Below, piece after piece: positions 53,117 through 61,435 of a stretch of DNA of 64,000 bases. The stretch comes from Candidatus Methylacidiphilales bacterium (GTDB lineage: Bacteria > Verrucomicrobiota > Verrucomicrobiia > Methylacidiphilales > JAAUTS01), in assembly GCA_028713655.1 (NCBI GenBank), contig JAQTNW010000002.1, positions 76,627 to 140,626 on the forward strand, in the 5' to 3' direction. A model generated the notes under the pieces. It did no database searches, was not told the DNA's origin, and saw nothing but the letters and a program-made list of their open reading frames with translations. The first letter of the stretch is position 1. Each line of letters begins with the position of its first letter. Both the position numbers and the translations under genes were made by a program.

Positions 53117-53501
53117 TACCCACGGATTTTACGTCTGGGCCGATACGGCGGACCCAATGCATGAGCGGGCGGCCTCCCTGCTTCGCCCGATTCAACGGAG
53201 GTTTATTACAACCGAATGGATTCTTATTGAAACGGTGAACCTTTTTGTTGCCAGGCGCAAGGCGCATTGGGCTGCGGAATTGCTCGATTTTGTCGCCCAC
53301 ACCTCAGCCCTTCAAATCGTTCCTGCGGCATCCGAGCAGTTTCAATCCGCCTGCCGTCTTTGGGAGGCATATCGCGATCATGCATTCCCCTTGACCGACT
53401 GCACGTCGTTCGTGGTGATGCGCGAGTTCCGGCTCAAGGATGCCCTGACGGCGGACGGGCATTTTCGCGTGATGGGTTTCAACCCGATGCTTGCCGATTA
53501 G
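53091..53501 (+). CDS. PIN-domain ribonuclease toxin (VapC-like)
   Basis: A 136-residue PIN-domain RNase. The acidic active-site residues are in order: RIFVDTHGFYVWAD (D9), ITTEWILIETVNL (the conserved Glu), FPLTDCTSFVVM and the late Asp of TADGHF. VapC toxins cleave tRNA or rRNA when released from the antitoxin. It is translationally coupled to the Phd-type gene. The module ends 55 bp before the second 59-bp repeat. Confidence 0.92.
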   Translation: MESRRIFVDTHGFYVWADTADPMHERAASLLRPIQRRFITTEWILIETVNLFVARRKAHWAAELLDFVAHTSALQIVPAASEQFQSACRLWEAYRDHAFPLTDCTSFVVMREFRLKDALTADGHFRVMGFNPMLAD

Positions 53502-53555
53502 GCGGGGCCGGACACAGCCAAGCGGGAGCCTCCATGAAAAAGAGGGTCTCAATCT

Positions 53556-53614
53556 ATTTGTAACACCAACTTGATATGTACGAAACATGGGCTTGATAGA
53601 AATGGCCCGTGACT
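53556..53614. repeat. 59-bp direct repeat, copy 2
   Basis: Second copy of the block at 52124-52182, in the same orientation and 1432 bp away. The only differences are three substitutions (c to a in the hairpin loop, tt to cc near the end). It contains the GTG used as the start of the first Verru_Chthon cassette gene. The two copies enclose ssb, the antitoxin and the toxin. Confidence 0.9.
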
Positions 53615-54286
53615 CGATTTAAGAGCTGCGGCAATAAACGGCTAAGGGGTGGGTTTTCGCTTTTGGAAACGATGGGGGTTCTGACGGGCGTTCTCATGCT
53701 TGCTTCGGTCTCACTGCCGGCTGTGAACAGCCTGGCCAATCAGACTGCCCGCGTGGGAGCGGCCAATCTCTTGCTGGAAGCCTTCGAGCAGGCGCGGGTG
53801 TCTGCGCTGAGCAATGGAACGAACGCCTACATCGGGTTCGCGAATGAAAACCTTTTTCCCGAGCGCGATTCAGAATACCCGTATCGCGCGTTCGTTATTT
53901 TTCGCGATAGAAAGGACAGCGACCCTGGCAGTGGGCAGTTTGTTCCTCTCAGCCGCTGGCAATTTTTGCCAAAGAACATTTCATTCAAGCGCGAGCGCTT
54001 TTCAATTGTTGGCGCTCCGCCTGCGGGCGTCCCGTATGCCTTGGCGCTCAGCGACATGTCGATTCCCAGACTAAAAACCGGAGACCGGGTGCCGGTTGTG
54101 GTCTTTGGCCCAAATGGAAGCATTCAAAATCCGAGCCAGCCCAACGAATTGCGCCTGTTTCTGTATCAAGGCTTCTTTTCAAATGGGCGGGACAATCTTG
54201 CATCGCGAAGTACCGGATGGTTTGAACGCGTCACCCTTCAGCGCAGTACCGGGCGGGCGCAACTGGATGTGACAACCACCGAGTAA
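53609..54286 (+). CDS. Verru_Chthon cassette protein D (prepilin-like)
   Basis: A 225-residue pseudopilin-like protein. The N-terminus RLRGGFSLLETMGVLTGVLM is a class III prepilin signal with cleavage after G15, F16 at +1 and E20 at +5, followed by a hydrophobic helix. The rest is beta-rich (AYIGFANENLF, YRAFVIFRDRKD, SRWQFLPKNISF). Length, order and neighbours fit protein D of the four-gene cassette first described in Chthoniobacter and Verrucomicrobium. Function is unknown, presumably assembly of a pseudopilus. The GTG start lies within the 59-bp repeat and lacks a ribosome site, so the true start is uncertain. Confidence 0.8.
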   Translation: MTRFKSCGNKRLRGGFSLLETMGVLTGVLMLASVSLPAVNSLANQTARVGAANLLLEAFEQARVSALSNGTNAYIGFANENLFPERDSEYPYRAFVIFRDRKDSDPGSGQFVPLSRWQFLPKNISFKRERFSIVGAPPAGVPYALALSDMSIPRLKTGDRVPVVVFGPNGSIQNPSQPNELRLFLYQGFFSNGRDNLASRSTGWFERVTLQRSTGRAQLDVTTTE

Positions 54287-54287
54287 C

Positions 54288-54839
54288 ATGACTCATTCAA
54301 CCTTGCTTTCTGTAGTGCGACTCCGAAAGGGATTCTGCCTGGTTGAAATTGTCCTGGCACTCGCGGTTCTCGCCTTGGCTCTCACGGGCATTCTGGCTCT
54401 TTTCCCGGTGGCGCTCGGCGCCGCGGCAGACAGTGGGAGTGAAACTCATGCCGCCTTGATTGCACAGTCGCTCGTCTCGGAAATCAGGGCCGGGAGAGGG
54501 AGTCGGCGCGTTATTTATTCGAACATTCAGACAAGCCCGCGGGAGCCGCTGGGTTCCGGAAAAAATTCAACCATAATGCTGGACTTAAAAAAGTCGGGCG
54601 ATTGCGACAGGCATTGCCTGGTATTTGACGGCGATGGAGGCCCTGCGGGTGAAATCGGCCCGGAAGCTTATAACAAAGGCGATTCGACCGGTTCATATAT
54701 TGTGGTGGTTAAGGCTGCCTACAAGCCGCCACCGCAGAACATCACACAGCTTGGTATAAACATCGAATGGCCCGCAGGCGCCAGGGCCAGCTGCCGCAAG
54801 AGGCAGGCTTTCGTTACATGGATTGCTCCGGATGTATGA
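54288..54839 (+). CDS. Verru_Chthon cassette protein B (prepilin-like)
   Basis: A 183-residue protein with the prepilin signal RKGFCLVEIVLALAVLALAL (cleavage after G15, E20 at +5) and the following LFPVALGAAADSGSETHAAL segment typical of protein B. It starts two bases after the D gene. Its stop overlaps the C gene ATG by four bases, so D, B and C are surely one operon. The C-terminal half has no recognisable motif. It probably goes to the same pseudopilus-like structure. Confidence 0.82.
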   Translation: MTHSTLLSVVRLRKGFCLVEIVLALAVLALALTGILALFPVALGAAADSGSETHAALIAQSLVSEIRAGRGSRRVIYSNIQTSPREPLGSGKNSTIMLDLKKSGDCDRHCLVFDGDGGPAGEIGPEAYNKGDSTGSYIVVVKAAYKPPPQNITQLGINIEWPAGARASCRKRQAFVTWIAPDV

Positions 54840-55669
54840 ATATGCGACTCCAAGAGGGTGGCGCGGTGATTTATGCACAGATAGGGATGGGCGGGTTGAA
54901 TCGGAATGAGGGCTTCACACTTGTCGAGTTTCTTGTTTCGACCGCGGCCTTTTGCATCCTAATGCTGCTTTTGCTTTCATTTTTTAACCAGGCGACGTCC
55001 GCATGGCAGAACTCGGAGAAAAAAACAGATGCGTTTCGCGAAGCAAGGGCCGCATTCCATTATATCCGGAGCGACCTGCAGAACATTACTGTCACGGAGC
55101 AAATACCGCTTTATACCGGATCTCAGGCTGAACTTGTTGCAGTTGGTGGAAATTATGCGGCGCAAAGCAATTCCGACAAAATCTTTTTTCTTTGCAAAGC
55201 GCCCCGCGCCGGACAGGTCGTCGGCGGGAACAAAAGCGATCTGTGCGCCACGGGCTATTACGTTGCTTATACACGCTGCGGAATCAGCGGAGGCGCGTAC
55301 AACCTGCACCGCTATTTCAAAAGCAGTGATGAAACCTGGGGTGCAAATTCGCCTGCGCCGGGAGCCGGCCTGCAACCCTACCTGACAAACCGGTCCAATC
55401 CGCTATTCATGCCCGCTGCAGCCACCCGGGATGGGGATGAGATACTTGCGCGCAATGTGACGGATTTTATCATTCGCCCCTGCCGCAGCGATTTCAGTTC
55501 CCCTTCAATTTGGCCTGCTTTTGAAAGGCCCGCCTTCTTTGATGTCAGCCTTCGGGCCTTCAATTACAGCACCGCAAAGAAATTTCAAGGCTCCGAGGAT
55601 TGGACGCGCAACACAATGCTCAGAATGCAAAATTCAAGGTTGTTCCGGATGCGGGTGAGCACGAACTAA
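54836..55669 (+). CDS. Verru_Chthon cassette protein C (prepilin-like)
   Basis: A 277-residue protein with the prepilin signal NRNEGFTLVEFLVSTAAFCI (cleavage after G26, E31 at +5 from the start used here). The mature part has WQNSEKKTDAFREARAAFHY and IRSDLQNITV, features of protein C and of GspJ-like minor pseudopilins. I place the start at the ATGA overlap with the B gene (54836). A later ATG at 54887 would give a more usual nine-residue leader. It is 32 bp from the A gene. Confidence 0.82.
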   Translation: MNMRLQEGGAVIYAQIGMGGLNRNEGFTLVEFLVSTAAFCILMLLLLSFFNQATSAWQNSEKKTDAFREARAAFHYIRSDLQNITVTEQIPLYTGSQAELVAVGGNYAAQSNSDKIFFLCKAPRAGQVVGGNKSDLCATGYYVAYTRCGISGGAYNLHRYFKSSDETWGANSPAPGAGLQPYLTNRSNPLFMPAAATRDGDEILARNVTDFIIRPCRSDFSSPSIWPAFERPAFFDVSLRAFNYSTAKKFQGSEDWTRNTMLRMQNSRLFRMRVSTN

Positions 55670-55701
55670 ACCGGAATATTTTGACCACAAAGAACATAGA
55701 T

Positions 55702-58398
55702 ATGAAGAAAAGCTTTGCGCTCATCAGCACATTGTTGCTGCTTGCCATACTTACGATCATGGCACTGGCCTTTATGCAGTCGATGCGCCTCAATCACCTG
55801 ACAGCACGGGCTTATCTTTATAAGGCCAGGGCCGATCTGGCGGCGCAGGGCGCCTTGGATGAAGCCAGGGAAAGGATCGTGCGCGCCGCAAGTGATCCGA
55901 TTTCAAGCCATGTGGACCGCACATTTACAACGGAACTGGAACCCGCCCCGGACGGATTCCAGGGCCTGTCGCCCTTGGTTACAATCTGCCGTTATTCAAA
56001 AACCTCCGGGAGCGAAGAACTTCATCGCGCATGCCTGCCCCTTGTTTCCACTTCAGTTGCCGACGCGTCATTTAAGGACAATTTTGCCAACGCTTGGGCC
56101 GGTCTGTATCAGGCGCGGGAAGACACCGCAACATCGGACGATTTGAATAAATCGGGAATGATCCAGTGTCCCGATCCGGTAACTGGAGCGCCAAAGCCGG
56201 GGTATTTCCGCGTTGAATTGTTGGATTTAAAGGACGGGACCGGCAAGGCCTTGGCCCGCTATGGATATCAAGTCTTTGATGAACAGGCCCGCCTTAATCC
56301 CGTTTTTCATCATTCCAAGGCGCGTAAGTCCACTGGAGGTGCGGCGGAGGAAATTGCCCTGTCGCTGGGCAATTCCGTTTTACTGGCCCCTTCGGAATTG
56401 AGCCGTTACAAGGCCGCGCCCGCGCTTCCCGCGAGTCCCTATGCCATTGGGCAGTTTCTGGACAGCACTGAGCGGGTGGATGTAATCCGGCATCTGTTTG
56501 GTTATTATACGACTCCAGATGAAGATGTGATTCCTGCGGGATTGCCGGACGCTGGAAAACCCAAATATAACATCAATGAGCTTGCCACCAATCCGGTGTA
56601 TGGTTCAACCGCAACGGAACGGGCGGAACATATCGCGGCAATCATCGATCGGAATCTTCCTTATTTCAAATGCCGGGACCCCAGCTTGGCAGGCGAAACA
56701 GACGCGCTCAAAAGGCGATATCTCAACCGCCTCGCGGCAGGCATCGTGGATTATATCGATGCCGATACGGACATTACCACGGTCAACGGCGGAGAGCCGG
56801 CGGGACGTGATTTATTTCCTCTAGTTACCTGTGTGGCGGAACAATTTTACTGCGGGCCGGAAACCGATGCGGATGGATTCTATCATGCCGTCATCCAATC
56901 CCGCTTTTTTGCCCAAATTTGGAACCCTTACACCGCTGCAGCCACTGGTTCAGCCCGGCTGGTTGCGCGCAATCGCATGCGCATCCATTACGGAACCGCC
57001 ATTGTAACACCGTTGGAGGACTACGAGCCGGCGGTTCAGACTAACATTATCGTCCGTCCCAATGAGTTTGTTGTGGTGGCCTTCCCCTGGGTAAGCCAGA
57101 CATTCAGCAGCCCCACCGGTCCCAACATTTCGACTGCCAGCCGCCCGCACTGGGACTATTCGCCCGCCGATACCGCCGACCAAACCACGCATTTGCCATT
57201 CGAGTTTGAATGGAACGGGCAAAGGGTGGATATGAACCGGCGCCTGCCAGTTTCACCCGGCCTGGCCAATGCGGGAATGGATCGCAACAGCAAAACGTTG
57301 AGCTATGGCGTCACTCACTATCAGGTGTGCGGTATTCCAACGCCGTCAGCTCCCGTCGGCTCGGATTACAGGGCGGTTGGAGATCCGCGTTTCACGTATC
57401 TTAGTAATTATGATTGGAGCTCGCTCAGCGCATCTGACACGTACGCAAATGAGACGCGCTGGAAGGGCCGGAACCGGGATTTACCCCCTTTTACGCAGAA
57501 TTTTGCCAGTACCTGGCAGCAGCGGGATTATGTGCGGGCCAATCCTGCGGAGGGAAACGCCCCAGGCAGCATCAATATGGCGCCTGACTGTGTCCCGTCT
57601 GCTTATTCGGAAGCCACGGATGCCGCGAACGCGCCATTCTACATCCGGAACGGCAATATGCAGTCGCCCGGTGAACTGGGAAATATATTCGATCCGGCAC
57701 AGGCAGACAGCACGGGCGCAGCCCCATCGGGAGGCAAGCCTCCCGGCATTTTTGTCGCCGGTGGCGGAAGAACGCTTCGGATCGGGCAGCCTGAGTTTTC
57801 ATACTGGGATTCACCGGGACGGCGGGCCATGGAACTGCTGGACCTCTTTACTGCAAACCCCATCAACACGGGAACAGGTTACAGTGAAATGTCAGGTAGA
57901 ATCAACATCAATACCGCGCCACGGGAAGCGTTGGAAGCGCTTTTCTGCGGCTTGCGCATCGAATCGGATGGGGGCCTGCATGGGAATGTGGAATCCAAAA
58001 TAAGCAAGATCACCGCGGACGGGGCGTTAACCCTCTCCAGTGCCATTATTGCAGAAAGGGGAAAGAACGGGGCATTTCGAAAACTTTCGGATTTGTACCG
58101 GATTTTGCCGGTACTGAACCGGGCCGACAGCTATGATCCCCCGCTGGGGAACGGGCCGGGAAAGCAAGCCCCACTGGCAATGGACCGCGCCAGGGAGGAG
58201 TGCTTTGGAAAAATATGCAACCTAGTGGCGACACAATCGCGCAGTTACCGGATTGTGGCAACAGGCCAGGCTTTGGATCCGGCGGGGAGAACATGCGCCC
58301 AGACTTTTATCGAAGCGATAGTGAGCCTGCGGCTTGCCAGCGATTCTAGTGGAGGCATCAATTGCAAACCTGAAATAATCTATGAGCGGAGCTACTGA
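55702..58398 (+). CDS. Verru_Chthon cassette protein A
   Basis: An 898-residue protein, the large member of the cassette. The N-terminus MKKSFALISTLLLLAILTIM is PilX-like and hydrophobic, followed by RAYLYKARADLAAQGALDEA, a pattern shared with PilX/GspK proteins whose N-terminal helix packs in a pilus tip. Long beta-rich regions follow. A conserved-looking late section has MELLDLFTANP, GRININTAPREALEALFCGL and RGKNGAFRKLSDLYRILPVL; the NINTAPREAL part resembles the GspK helix-hairpin-helix segment. The ATG at 55702 is used. It would cap or organise a pseudopilus made of D, B and C. Confidence 0.82.
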   Translation: MKKSFALISTLLLLAILTIMALAFMQSMRLNHLTARAYLYKARADLAAQGALDEARERIVRAASDPISSHVDRTFTTELEPAPDGFQGLSPLVTICRYSKTSGSEELHRACLPLVSTSVADASFKDNFANAWAGLYQAREDTATSDDLNKSGMIQCPDPVTGAPKPGYFRVELLDLKDGTGKALARYGYQVFDEQARLNPVFHHSKARKSTGGAAEEIALSLGNSVLLAPSELSRYKAAPALPASPYAIGQFLDSTERVDVIRHLFGYYTTPDEDVIPAGLPDAGKPKYNINELATNPVYGSTATERAEHIAAIIDRNLPYFKCRDPSLAGETDALKRRYLNRLAAGIVDYIDADTDITTVNGGEPAGRDLFPLVTCVAEQFYCGPETDADGFYHAVIQSRFFAQIWNPYTAAATGSARLVARNRMRIHYGTAIVTPLEDYEPAVQTNIIVRPNEFVVVAFPWVSQTFSSPTGPNISTASRPHWDYSPADTADQTTHLPFEFEWNGQRVDMNRRLPVSPGLANAGMDRNSKTLSYGVTHYQVCGIPTPSAPVGSDYRAVGDPRFTYLSNYDWSSLSASDTYANETRWKGRNRDLPPFTQNFASTWQQRDYVRANPAEGNAPGSINMAPDCVPSAYSEATDAANAPFYIRNGNMQSPGELGNIFDPAQADSTGAAPSGGKPPGIFVAGGGRTLRIGQPEFSYWDSPGRRAMELLDLFTANPINTGTGYSEMSGRININTAPREALEALFCGLRIESDGGLHGNVESKISKITADGALTLSSAIIAERGKNGAFRKLSDLYRILPVLNRADSYDPPLGNGPGKQAPLAMDRAREECFGKICNLVATQSRSYRIVATGQALDPAGRTCAQTFIEAIVSLRLASDSSGGINCKPEIIYERSY

Positions 58399-59188
58399 CT
58401 TTTTTGCGGCGTTTGTCCTTTTGATTCTGGGTACTCCAATCCAGGGGTCATTGTTTGGGGAAGAGCAGGTGAGCGCGGGGGGCAAGACTTCCGAACAGAA
58501 AACGGAGATGAGTGTCCAGATTGTGAATGCGACCTGTGTTCCGGAAATTGCGGTGTGGATCAACAATCAACCGGCTTATCCCCGGTTTCCGAGAGGGCTT
58601 TGCACGTCTGACGCCCCGGTTCCCTATCTGAAGGCTGAATATAAAATCCGGGATTTAAAATCAGGACGGGAAGCCGTGCAGACCCTGGAATTGGAAAACG
58701 GCAGCAGCCAAACCCTGCTCCTGCTGGGTGATTTTAAGGTGCCGCGGCGCAACGGAGATTATTTGGAATCGCTTGAAGAGGCAAAAATGGAGAACGGGAA
58801 AAAGCGGCCGAATGTGGCATTTATGGTCTTGCCTCATGCATTGAAGAAAGGGGAGAAATTGTTGCGCTATCGTGTCGTGAATGGAATGCCTGGGCAAACG
58901 CTGGAACTGTTGCTGGACAAGGGCGCGCAACACATCCCTGTGGCGCCCGGCGGCCTTTACACTCTGGAGCGCCAGCCCCCTGTGGCGACGCTAGACATTG
59001 AAGTCGGAGGCAGTCCGCTCCCAGTCCTGATTAATCAGGAGCGCCATTTTCGGAACTGCACGATTGTATTTTATAAGACGGAGCAAGGTCCCTCCTTTGT
59101 GCGGGTATTTGAAAACACCGGGAAAAGCCACAGGAACCAGGAAAGCGGGGACGAAACAGCCTTGCTGCCTTTATCCAACATTCCTTAA
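58382..59188 (+). CDS. Secreted protein of unknown function, fifth gene of the cassette operon
   Basis: A 268-residue protein overlapping the A gene by 17 bases. The N-terminus (ATDFFAAFVLLILGTPIQGS) can serve as a signal peptide. The body is predicted mainly beta (LLLLGDFKVPRRNGDY, KRPNVAFMVLPHALKKGEKL, GGLYTLERQPPVATLDIEVG, FRNCTIVFYKTEQ). I do not recognise a family. Similar uncharacterised genes of this size often follow cassette protein A in Verrucomicrobia, as I recall, so it may be a periplasmic partner. Confidence 0.65.
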   Translation: MSGATDFFAAFVLLILGTPIQGSLFGEEQVSAGGKTSEQKTEMSVQIVNATCVPEIAVWINNQPAYPRFPRGLCTSDAPVPYLKAEYKIRDLKSGREAVQTLELENGSSQTLLLLGDFKVPRRNGDYLESLEEAKMENGKKRPNVAFMVLPHALKKGEKLLRYRVVNGMPGQTLELLLDKGAQHIPVAPGGLYTLERQPPVATLDIEVGGSPLPVLINQERHFRNCTIVFYKTEQGPSFVRVFENTGKSHRNQESGDETALLPLSNIP

Positions 59189-59288
59189 CGAACATGTTAC
59201 ATGGTCGAGCTAATTTCGTAACAAGCGCCGAATACATTTCCATTCAACAGTTGCCAGGAATCAGCCCGGCAATAAAAAAGGATTGTTT

Positions 59289-59951
59289 ATGAGAAAGATG
59301 TGGATATTGAGTGTCTTGACAGGCTTGATCTGCGCCGCGCAATTGAACGGGCAGATTATATTCAGCGAAAATATGGGGACGCCAACCGGAACGACCTCCA
59401 TTTCCGCCAACGTATTTCAAAATTCGTCGTTCGGATTCTCCGGAACGGGGGATGTGAGAAGCACAACCACCTCGGGCGGTTACATTGGAGCCTCGGGAAA
59501 TGGCAACATCTTCCTGACTGCAGGCAGTAATGCGAATTTTGTGATATCAGGGATCGACACCCTTGGTTATGCAAGCGGTTCTCTGGATCTTTCCTTTGGC
59601 GCCTACAAGTCGGCCATTGCATCGAGCATGTCGGAACTGGTTCTGGAGTACAGCAACAACGGCGGGAGCTATGTTTCCCTGGCCTTGCCCGCGCAGGCGA
59701 CCGGTGCGGGAACCGCCAATTGGCGTTTGATTGACCTGATCGATACGGCTCTCCCCGTTACATCCAATCTCTCATTGCGCTGGACCAATACCGCGGCATT
59801 GGGCGGTGTGCAATTCCGCCTGGACGATGTCATGCTTTCCGGGACCAGCGCGGTGCCGGAACCTTCCAGTTTTGCCCTTTTATTTTTGGGCCTCGGCGGA
59901 CTGTGTTTTTTGCGAGGACGCGTCTTAAAATGCTATCAAGTTAAAATTTGA
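59289..59951 (+). CDS. PEP-CTERM sorting-domain protein
   Basis: A 220-residue secreted protein. A signal peptide (MRKMWILSVLTGLICAAQLN) is followed by a beta-rich Ser/Gly/Asn-rich domain with lectin-like strands (FSFGAYKS-type, LVLEYSNNGGSYVSLAL, WRLIDLIDTALP, NLSLRWTN, FRLDDVMLSG). The C-terminus has the PEP-CTERM tripartite tail: VPEPSSFALLFLGLGGLCFL and a basic end. Exosortase should recognise VPEP and process it at the cell surface, often with exopolysaccharide. No exosortase gene lies in the window. An AAGGAT ribosome site precedes the ATG at 59289. Confidence 0.9.
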   Translation: MRKMWILSVLTGLICAAQLNGQIIFSENMGTPTGTTSISANVFQNSSFGFSGTGDVRSTTTSGGYIGASGNGNIFLTAGSNANFVISGIDTLGYASGSLDLSFGAYKSAIASSMSELVLEYSNNGGSYVSLALPAQATGAGTANWRLIDLIDTALPVTSNLSLRWTNTAALGGVQFRLDDVMLSGTSAVPEPSSFALLFLGLGGLCFLRGRVLKCYQVKI

Positions 59952-61053
59952 GATGAGGTCTGCTTTATCGAGTGATCGTGCAAAGCGCGCCAACGTCATT
60001 GCGAGGAGGGACGACGCTGCAATCCAGCAAAGCACATGGATCGCCACGGCCCAAGACGGCCTCCTAATGAACAGATGTGACAAGATGTTGAAAGATGGAA
60101 TGTTGGAGGTTTCGTAGCTTTTCATAAGGGCCAAAGGTCCGCCCTTTACCAGCCTGGGGCGAAGCCCCAGGTGTGGACGTATAAAAATGTATCGAGCTCT
60201 GAAGGAGCGATCCAGAGCTCGACATACGTTAGAGCGCACCTTCAGTGCTTGAGATTTTATACTATTCGTATTCCTGGGGCGTTGCCCCAGGCTGGTATGG
60301 GCCGCACCTTTGGTGCTTCTCTCACGAACCCACGTTCATTCCCGCTCAAAACACCTGTTTGAAAGGTTTGGATTCTCGCGATGACGAGACGGCTGGGGAG
60401 GCCTGGTTTCGTTAGCACAGATCCAAACGCAACCGCGTCACTGCGAGGAGGGCTGTTTTCCGCGCAACCCTTCGGGCCGCTGTTCTTTGCACCGCTGGCG
60501 GTGTTGCTCGCTTGCCCGTATCGTCCAGATAGGGGTCTGCGTTCGCGCCTTGCCAGCGGCGCAGATCCCAAGCGGCCAACCCGTCATTTCACAAAGATCA
60601 GACCGCTAGCCCGGATGTTTCACACGCTTCTGAAAACCTCAGCAAAGTGTCCTGCTCCAAAGTCTGGCAGGAACTGGGGTGCAGGAACATCCGGGTTACA
60701 AGCAAAACCGCCTGAATGGGTATTTTGTTTTGATTTTTGAATTGGAACTGCCTTATTTGGAGGCGGTTTTGCAATAGCCTGCATATGCCCAGTACGTATC
60801 TTTCCGCTGTTACGTCCCGGCGTTAACAGGTTGACCATTGAAATGAGTATGAAATATGCAGGCTAGCACCCTGAAAAATTCCCATTAGTGGCGAAAAGTG
60901 CAAACGCTGATCCTTGATTGAATGGGTTGTTCCGCTCCCATAATTTCCCTGAAAAAGGATTGAGTAACCCCGGGGATTGGTTCAAAGTCTGCCGATCAGA
61001 GCCCCTGATGGCTCTGAATTATTTAGTCTCTCAAACCAAACAAGGAGTCCCCC
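59952..61053. repeat. Repeat-filled intergenic region
   Basis: About 1.1 kb with no gene I trust. It contains a cgtcattgcgaggagggacg piece (59992-60011) echoed at 60438. Two perfect hairpins, CCTGGGGC-GAA-GCCCCAGG (60153-60171) and CCTGGGGC-GTT-GCCCCAGG (60273-60291), follow. The second leads into a gctggtatgggccgcacctt block shared with 3600-3650. Near 60740-60775 an AACTGCC/GGCGGTT hairpin followed by TT looks like a weak terminator. A 119-codon frame at 60381-60740 has no domain and is probably spurious. Confidence 0.7.
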
Positions 61054-61398
61054 ATGACAAGCAATCCTCAGGAAAAACAACTCGGTATGCTTTGCCACTT
61101 GCTGGCATTGGCAGGCTACATCATCCCGTTCGGCAATATCATCGGGCCATTAATCATCTGGCAGGTGAAAAAGGGCGAGTCATCCTTTGTGGATGATCAG
61201 GGTAAGGAATCCGTCAACTTTCAAATCACAGTCACGCTTGCGGCGATTGTCGCAGTGATCCTGTGCTTTTTGCTGATCGGGTTTGTCCTTTTACCAGTGA
61301 TCGGAATTGCCGACCTGATTTTCATCATCATCGCGGCATTGAAGGCAAACGAAGGCGTGGCCTATCGTTATCCTTACACACTGCGCTTGATCAAATAA
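61054..61398 (+). CDS. DUF4870 (Tic20-like) membrane protein
   Basis: A 114-residue protein with three hydrophobic segments (LCHLLALAGYIIPFGNIIGP, VTLAAIVAVILCFLLIGFVL and GIADLIFIIIAAL). The conserved DUF4870 signature WQVKKGESSFVDDQGKESVN FQ follows the first helix, and the protein ends AYRYPYTLRLIK. The family is widespread and distantly like Tic20; its function is not known. It is monocistronic, with an intrinsic terminator 12 bases past the stop. Confidence 0.9.
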   Translation: MTSNPQEKQLGMLCHLLALAGYIIPFGNIIGPLIIWQVKKGESSFVDDQGKESVNFQITVTLAAIVAVILCFLLIGFVLLPVIGIADLIFIIIAALKANEGVAYRYPYTLRLIK

Positions 61399-61409
61399 GC
61401 AGCCTGATC

Positions 61410-61435
61410 GGCCAGGGTCAGTCCGTGGCCTTTTT
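61410..61435 (+). terminator. Intrinsic terminator of the DUF4870 gene
   Basis: GGCCA (61410-61414) and TGGCC (61426-61430) pair perfectly across an 11-base loop and are followed by TTTTT. It sits just after the DUF4870 stop, on the same strand, and lies partly inside the last codons of the convergent mazG gene. Confidence 0.65.

Noticed and set aside
59985-60060. Possible insertion-sequence end in the repeat-filled gap
   Set aside because: The tcattgcgagg piece recurs but lacks paired terminal inverted repeats around a transposase, and no transposase is encoded nearby.
60381-60740. 119-codon frame in the long gap upstream of the DUF4870 gene
   Set aside because: It lies in repeat-derived DNA, has an unusual composition and no domain or ribosome site. 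I cannot support it as a gene.
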